This document shows, in pieces, positions 57,365 to 64,000 of a stretch of 64,000 nt of DNA. The notes under the pieces are model-generated. The model was not told the DNA's origin, did not search any database, and worked only from the letters and a program-made list of their open reading frames with translations. Positions within the stretch are counted from its first letter, which is position 1. Each line of letters begins with the position of its first letter. The DNA is taken from NCBI GenBank assembly GCA_030144725.1, contig JASKMD010000026.1:5621140-5685139 (forward strand). Reading direction: 5' to 3'. The position numbers and the translations under genes were made by a program. The DNA comes from Haematococcus lacustris. Taxonomy: Eukaryota; Chlorophyta; Chlorophyceae; Chlamydomonadales; Haematococcaceae.

Positions 57365-60300
57365 GGTGTTGCCCAGCCAGCCAGCCAGGACTGTGCTGTG
57401 GTACAATCTGAACAACTGTTGCATGATGCTGCTGTTGTAGGAGCTGATGATGGTGTGAGTGTGCCCAAGGCCAACTCAACAACAGCTTCTTTGCCTGCCT
57501 GCCCTGTAGATCCCCTGCCTGCCCTGTCAGCAAGACTGTGTAGTCCTGCTTTGAATGATGTGCCATGTAAGACTGCTGTTCCCTCTGTGGCTCAGCCTCA
57601 ACAGGCACATGTGCTGGGCATGGTGGGACGTGACGGCAAGGTGAGATTCAGATTTGCTGGCACCCTTGACCGTCAGCATGCATGCTTCTGCCTTGCTGAT
57701 GGTGGCGCTGATGACTCCTTCATCAGTGATTCATTTGTGTCTACACACAAATTGAGACTGCATGATTACCCGGTGGCACTTCGTTATGAGGTAGCTAACA
57801 ATCAATCAGTGTACTGTACACAATATGTCAAAGTGCACTTGTCCATCCAACAATTTAGCTGCTTCTGCACCTTGACTGTGATGCCAGAGCTGGTACATGA
57901 GTATGACATTCTGCTTGGTGCTGACTGGCTGACTGTGCAGGGGGCCTTGCTTGACTATGTCGACAAGTCTCTCACCCTGCGGACCCCTAAGGGCCAGCCT
58001 ACCTTACTACCTTCAGCGGTAAGCAAGAAGGGGTCAGTTAACTGTACAGTTGAGTCTCTACAACCTGTAAAACCTGTAAAAGAAACCTATGCTATTCCTC
58101 CTGGTTTCCTTGTGCCCGGCCCTGAGGTGGTTTATACCCCTCTGTCTGCCAAAACGGCTGCTAAGTGGCTCAAAGATGGAGGCACAGGTGTGGTGGCACT
58201 GGTCTCTTATGAGAACCTGCAAGACCCACCTGGTGTTCCCCCTGAGCAGGCGGCACAGTTAAAGAGCCTCCTTATGGAGTTCTCTGATGTGTTTGAGCCT
58301 ATCACTGGGTTGCCTCCTGCACGTGATGTAGGGCACTCTATACCCCTGCAGGATGGTGCTAAACCTCCTGCCAGGCCCAGTTTCAGGATGAGCCAGCCAG
58401 AACAGGAAGAAGTTAAAAAACGGGTTACTGACATGTTGTCCAAAGGGCTGATAGAGCCTAGCTTCTCCCCATTTGCAGCGCCAGTTCTTTTTGTAAAGAA
58501 AAAGTCCGGTGAGCTACGCATGTGCGTAGACTACCGCCAGCTTAACAAGCTCACTATACGTGATCAGTACCCTCTCCCCAGAATTTATGATTTATTTGAT
58601 AAATTGTCGGGTATGACTGTATTTTCCTCCCTGGATCTCCAGGCTGGCTATCATCAAATCAGAATACCTGATGAAGATATTCCTAAAACTGCGTTTAGGA
58701 CGCCCATGGGGCACTACCAGTATAAAGTGTTGTGCTTTGGTTTAACCAATGCTCCCGCTACATTTCAACGGGCAATGAACCAGGCCTTTGCCACAGTGAT
58801 TGACAGATGTGCCCTGGTGTACCTTGATGACATTCTTATAATGTCCAAGTCTATCCAGGAGCACCTGTCACACCTTCGCGAAATATTCAGTTTGCTAAGA
58901 AAGCACAAATATTTTGCTAAATTATCCAAATGTGAGTTTATGAAAGAGTCTCTACCTTTCCTGGGGCATATCATCTCTAAAGATGGTGTAGCTGTAGACC
59001 CCAGCAAAGTGGCTGCCATCAAAGACTGGCCTGTTCCTACGAACCTGACAGCTCTGCAGTCCTTCCTTGGCATGGCTAATTATGTACGTAAGTTTGTGCG
59101 TAATTTTAGTTCCATTGCTGTTCCACTTACTAATCTAACTGGCCCTGAAGGCAAAACATTCAACTGGGCACAATGGCCTAAACCCCAGCTTGATGCTTTC
59201 AACGCTCTAAAGCAGGCTATTATTAAGGTGCCTATGCTCCGGTTGCCTGATATAACCAAGCCCTTTGAAGTCTACTGTGACGCCTCACTCTTGGGTGTTG
59301 GCGCAGTATTGACGCAGGATGGTTACCCCCTGGCATATTACTCACGTAAGCTGTCAAAAGCTGAAATGAATTATACCACTGGGGAACAGGAAACTTTGGC
59401 CATTATTGCTGCGTGTACACAGTGGCGGTGCTACCTTGAAGGTGTGCCATTTACCCTGTTTACTGATCACCGCCCTCTAGAGGCCCTACCTACGCAGTCT
59501 ACACTGTCTCGTAGGCAGAGCCGCTGGTTGGAGTTCTTATCCCGATTTAATTACACCATTAAATACGTACCTGGCAACACTAATCCTGCCGATCCACTGT
59601 CACGTATTCCAGTAACTTCAGCGACGGCTAAGACTGATACTGACAAAATCCTGGTGACGACCAGGCAGCAGAAGCGGAGATTACAGGAGGGGGAGGACGT
59701 CGGTGCGGGTACACCGTTGAGCAGCGGCAGCGGAGGCAGCGAACAGCAGCCTGCCGCTGGATCAGACCCTGACCATGATGCTGACTCTGATGATGCTCTA
59801 AAGCCATCAGAGCCTAAGCGGTTAAGGTGGGCTGACCCGGTCTCTAATGACTGTGAGGCACAGGTCCCTGAGTGTCCTGGTCACCCTTCTCAGGTCACAG
59901 ATTGGCTAATTAGTGCCTATAGCACTGATCCCGCCTTTGCTGAGCCTAATGAGGAGTGGGAAATGACCCAGGAGGGACTGTGGCGACACCTTGATAAAGG
60001 CACTATTATAGTTCCTAATGATATCCAGCTACGAGAGCATATCTTGCACGAAATGCATGATGCTAAGTATGCTGGCCATGTGGGCATCACCAAAACCCTT
60101 GAACGTGTGCGTAGGGTGTTCTGGTGGAAATCCATGCGTGCTGACGTTAGACACTATGTGACTAACTGTGATGCATGCCAACGAAACAAAGCGTCACGCC
60201 AGGTACCTGGTGGGCTGCTTAACCCCTTGTCTATACCTGGGTACCGCTGGGAATCTGTCACCATGGATTTGGTGGTTAAGCTTCCAGTTGGTGTGCATGG

Positions 60301-61312
60301 CTATGATTCTATCTGTGTGGTAGTGGATCGTCTATCAAAGATGGTTCACCTAATCCCATGCATTGAGGCCATGGATGCTAAAGAATTTGCTGAATTATAC
60401 ATTGACCATGTATTTAAATACCATGGCCTTTCTAAGGTGACCATCTCTGATCGTGGTGCTACCTTTAACAACCAGTTCTGGATTGAGGTTAGAAAGCTGA
60501 TAGGCGTAGACCCTGCTTTCAGCACCGCGTATCATCCTCAGTCAGATGGTCAGACTGAGCGTACAAACCAAATTGTGGAGGAAATGCTTAGACATTATAT
60601 CCTACCTACTCAAATAGATTGGCCTAGGCATTTAGCCTTTGCCGAGTTTGCTATCAATAATTCATGGCAAGAGTCTATTCAGTCCACACCATTCCTGGTG
60701 AACTATGGACAGTCACCCATTACACCTGTGCTGCATAAGCTGCCCAGGCCGTGCCTATCTCCCTCCGCTGAGAGCTTCGCCAAGAAGTGGGAGCATGAGG
60801 TAAAGCATGCTCAGGAGTGCATGAGGGTGGCTCAGGACCGCCAACAAAGGTATGCTAATAAGCGTAGGCGTGATGTCACGTTCAGCGTAGGTGACAGCGT
60901 CCTGCTGAGCACCAAGAACCTGCGCAATGCACCTGGCAAAGCACGTAAGTTCTTGCCTAGGTATGTAGGACCTTTTAAGATCACAGGTTAGCTAGGTGAG
61001 GCTGCCTACCGGTTGGAGTTACCTCCCACCATGAGCAGGTTACATCCTGTGTTCCATGTGTCACTTCTTAAGAAGTACACTGGCAGCCAGGGGTTTCACC
61101 CCCCTCCTGTGATGGAGTGGCTGGAAGATGCGCCTCACTATGAAGTGCATAGCTTGTTGAACCACAGGCAGGTACGTTTCAAGAAGCGTATGGAGTACCT
61201 GGTCAAGTGGACAGGCTACGATGATACCTACAACACCTGGGAGCCAGAGGCTATGCTGGCTGGTGCTCCCCAGATCTTGTCTAGGTACAAGGCTGTGCAT
61301 AACCTGCCTTGA
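57365..61312 (+). CDS. pol: Pol of chromovirus 2 with one internal TAG
   Basis: Same frame as gag; the first ATG inside pol lies well downstream (near 57620), so expression probably needs readthrough of the gag TAG or internal initiation. Domains in order: aspartic protease (ADGGADDSFIS near 57698, with DGG where DSG/DTG is usual; ILLGADWL); reverse transcriptase (LDLQAGYHQIRI, YLDD at 58820-58831); RNase H (CDASLLGVGAVL, FTDHRPLEAL); integrase zinc finger (near 60055-60185) and catalytic core (MDLVVKLP, ISDRGATF, SDGQTERTN); and a C-terminal chromodomain (MEYLVKWTGYDDTYNTWEPE). An in-frame TAG at 60989-60991 falls between the integrase core and the chromodomain (FKITG/stop). The frame ends at TGA 61312. 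Confidence 0.92.
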
Positions 61313-61523
61313 TGTGTAAATGTCTAAGTGACCTATGTCACCTGGCCTGGTCCTATGACCATGGTCCCCATGCGTCACCTTATGGTGATGCATTTGTTTC
61401 TGTGGGTGGCTGGTACCCTTATGGGTCAGCCTGTATGTCAGTGGTCTCTATAGACTGCGAGTCTCGGTGCTCTGGGCTATACCAGGTACCTTGGCGGAAC
61501 GGATCTCTTAAGAGGGGGAGGAA

Positions 61524-61753
61524 TGTGACGGTGCGCTTATGCGTATCCGTAAACCACACTTTAGCAGAGTGACTGAGGAGGTCAATGGTGGGCTGCTACC
61601 AGCTCACCATTCGGGTTCGACTCCCGAGGGTCCCGTTCTAAACCTGGGCTCAGTTGCTGTGCGAGAGTGTGGATAGTAGAGACTGCGTTGGACATTTCTA
61701 AGTGGACATGCCGCTCACACTGTAAGATTAAAGGCAGCGGCTACGCCGTTGCA
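61524..61753 (+). repeat. Right LTR of chromovirus 2
   Basis: Matches 55570-55799 over 230 bp except at the last three bases (GCA instead of ACA), which suggests a very recent insertion. Confidence 0.95.
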
Positions 61754-64000
61754 GACCCTACCTAGTCACCTTGACTCCACCACCGCCCAACACTGCCAAC
61801 AACCCCCTATCCTCAACCCCCTCACCTGAAGGACTCAGGCGGCGTGTCAAGGAGGGTCTCACTGGGGGTGTTGTCGGCTGAGCTGACCCGGCTGGTTCGG
61901 AACTCGTCCACCAGCACCACACGCTCTAGCCTGAACTGCTTCACTGCCTCCTTCTGCATCTCTTCTTCACTGCTTCACTTCCTCCCTCTGCAACTGCTTC
62001 ACTGCCTCCTTCTGCATAACCCCTGCAACCAATGGTGCCGCTGCCCTTGAAGCCAGCTGCCCCATAGGCCAGGGCCAGGATGCGGTCCGGCCACAGCTTC
62101 TTTGCCTGCTTGTTGACCTGCAGCCACACATAGCAAGACACAGTGGCACACATGTGTAAAGTCAGGTATAGCAGCAGCAACAGAGGCAACAACAGCAGCA
62201 GCTGGCCAGGTGAGCTGACTTTGGTTGGCTGCTGCCTAGCTCGTGGGTTAGGGTTATTGGGCCTTACCTTGGCCCAGAACGAAGCCACCACGCGCTTCTT
62301 GCCACAGTACAGCCTGAACCGGGCGTTGGCCCAGCGCTGCTTCGAGACCTCGGCCCACATGGCGTCGTACGTCTCCAGGACGGTGTCGGCGAACCGCCGG
62401 TACGAGGCCAGCGAGCTGGGCTTGCTGCTGACCCGCGACAGGGCTGTGAGCTGCGTCTTCACCGTGGCCAGCCAGATCTTGGTCGCCTGGGTCTGCCGCG
62501 TGATGCCACTGTCCCGGTAGTAGTGACCTGCTGTAAGCGTCCAGTGGCGCACTGACACCACTGAGCCGTCGGCGCTGCGCTCCTCGTGCGCCACCGTGGC
62601 CATATTCGTCTTGCCCGGGTCCACGCCAAGCCACTCCGCGTGGAGGTGGGCCAGCGGGTTGACCGCGCCCATGCCCTTGGCCATCCGAGGCAGCTCTGCG
62701 GGTGGAGCTGCAGGCTTGGGCCGCAGGAACATCACGCTGATGGCGACTCCATCGGTGTGCGCGACCTGATCGAATCTGTGCTTGGGGCTGGCGAGCTTTT
62801 GGCGGCGAGGGTCAGGCAGCAATGCATCCCACCGGCTGGCCACCTGCAGCCACCATAAACACCACCAGGGCACCTCATCTGAAGGCTGGCAGGAGGCTCA
62901 CAAGGCAGGCACAAGGCAGTTGACAACACACATGGCAACTGACTGAGCAAAGGCTGGTACCTGACTGCAAGGAGCACTCACCTTGCTGTTTGCAAGCCCT
63001 TCAATGTAGTGGCCCGGCCTCGCTGGGTCAGGTATGGCACCGTTCCTGAACTTGTCCTCGGAGGTGACCCCCTGCTCCGTCAGCACCCCCAGCATGCCGG
63101 CGTCACTCATCAAGCCGTAGAGGCCCCGGGTGTCGATGAAGATGTGCCGAGCACGGCACTTGCTGGTGGGGGTGAGGGCATAGGGAGTGGGGGGGCGGGG
63201 GGGCCTCGTCGACAGGTTGGTGGGCTGAGACTGCTCCCATGGCACCATATCCAGCTGCCAGGCTGCCATGGCTGCCTCCATCTCTCTGGTGGTGTGCACC
63301 GCATGGCGCAGCAGCCGGCCCCGGTTTGCTGGATCCTCCACCCAGTCATCATCCACCTTCTCCCCCTCCCTCAGCCCCAGCAGGCCCCGCTGCAAAGCCA
63401 CCTCAGCCTGCATGGCTTCAGTCACCACCACCCCACCCTCCCCCACCAGCCAGGTGACCTCCAAGCCACACACCATACGGCGCACGTAGGTGCACTGCCG
63501 CTTGGACCAGGCTGGCAGGTGCCCACCAACCAGCCCCCTCACCCCGAATCAGCGCTGGTGCTCGTTGGTGCCCAGCAGGACCTTGGCACCGGCCAGGGAC
63601 ACCGACTTCTTGAGCCTGCCAGCGAAGAGAAGCGTGAGGATATTGCCAAAAGTGGTCTGCAGCTGCTGGCCGACGTGGTTTACCATGTTGGTGTCAGACA
63701 GGTTGCGTGGGATTGCTTCGAGGCGGGCACTGAGGTCGAGGTGAGCGGCCAGCACGGCAGCGACTGCTGCACTCGGCTGAGTGCGCTCGCCCTCTCCGGG
63801 CAGGCCGCGGCACAGCTGCAGGTACAGGTTCCTGCAGCTCAGGTCCGGGATGTCTGCTGCGGAGACTGGGATGTCTGTGTCTGTGTATGTCAGTGGCAGG
63901 CCTTGCGCGTCAAGCTGGTCGGCTGCGTGCAGGGTAAACAAGCCGCGCACGAGGAAGCCCAACAGCAGGCTGCCAATCACCCCCCGCTCGCTGATGGCCT

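Larger units (their letters stand above)
55565..61758 (+). mobile_element. Ty3/gypsy chromovirus 2, nearly intact
   Basis: LTR retrotransposon 55570-61753 flanked by GACCC duplications (55565-55569 and 61754-61758). LTRs are 230 bp, start TGTGACGG and end ACA and GCA; the only difference I saw is in the last three bases. Primer-binding-site candidate TGGTTTCCGACC is at 55803. The polypurine tract AAGAGGGGGAGGAA lies at 61510-61523 directly before the right LTR. Gag and pol are in the same frame. It sits antisense in an intron of the Fanzor gene. Confidence 0.95.
55162..63998 (-). pseudogene. Fanzor gene, subfamily B, split by a chromovirus in an intron
   Basis: Minus-strand Fanzor-type nuclease gene, 5' end beyond the window. 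Exons: up to 62982; 62268-62843; 61826-62117; 55434-55517; 55162-55333 (stop TAG 55162-55164). The N-terminal exon has SLLLGFLVRG and an in-frame TGA at 63549-63551 (probably CGA to TGA). The second opens PDPRRQKLAS and carries RuvC-I, LGVDPGKTNMATV (near 62610). The third has ALAYGAAGFKGSGTIGC and then RVVLVDEFRTSRVSS, but an internal duplication near 61945-62030 disrupts frame. After the retroelement come QVRGLMCLTSINN and the last exon with YDRGVSAALNIRRC, where the family usually has DRD. Splice phases match across the 6.2-kb insertion. Fanzors are RNA-guided DNA endonucleases encoded by transposons; this copy looks inactive. Confidence 0.8.

Overview
The window reads as nuclear DNA of a GC-rich, intron-rich green alga of the Chlamydomonadales. 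The evidence is short exons with clean GT-AG introns, many G/C-rich minisatellites inside introns, TGTAA-type 3' ends and abundant mobile elements. The repeat style suggests Haematococcus or a close relative; that is inference, and no species marker was tested.

Layout: (1) 65-1268 (-), the regulatory beta subunit of protein kinase CK2, four exons. (2) 1.5-7 kb, a graveyard of Fanzor genes (eukaryotic TnpB relatives, RNA-guided nucleases of transposons) from at least two subfamilies, one interrupted by a LINE tail. (3) 7527-9263 (-), a protein combining a RING-CH zinc finger with a PB1 domain. (4) 9584-22147, a Ty3/gypsy chromovirus with about 890-bp LTRs and a GTGCG target duplication. Its reverse transcriptase is split by a 6.5-kb terminal-inverted-repeat element (11812-18311) filled with minisatellites. 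(5) 22169 to the assembly gap (28199-28698), a CASP-type Golgi coiled-coil protein whose ATG lies 21 bp past the retroelement. (6) 28778-33206, a divergent aldo/keto reductase that lacks catalytic residues. (7) 33.9-37.15 kb, two nested elements with TA-flanked inverted repeats. (8) 38842-43122 (-), a three-RRM protein resembling RBM45. (9) 43593-49.4 kb, an armadillo-repeat protein. (10) 49926-54687, a fused cytidylyltransferase/GHMP sugar kinase. (11) 55162 to the window end (-), a Fanzor gene whose penultimate coding intron carries a second, nearly intact Ty3/gypsy chromovirus (55570-61753, 230-bp LTRs, GACCC duplication).

The host genes are ordinary single-copy functions (kinase regulation, Golgi tethering, RNA binding, sugar-nucleotide synthesis) with no operon-like logic. 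What ties the window together is the mobile layer: Fanzor genes, two chromoviruses, LINE fragments, and DNA elements nested in one another. Exon boundaries were derived by eye from reading frame, splice dinucleotides and family resemblance; no alignment or RNA data were available.
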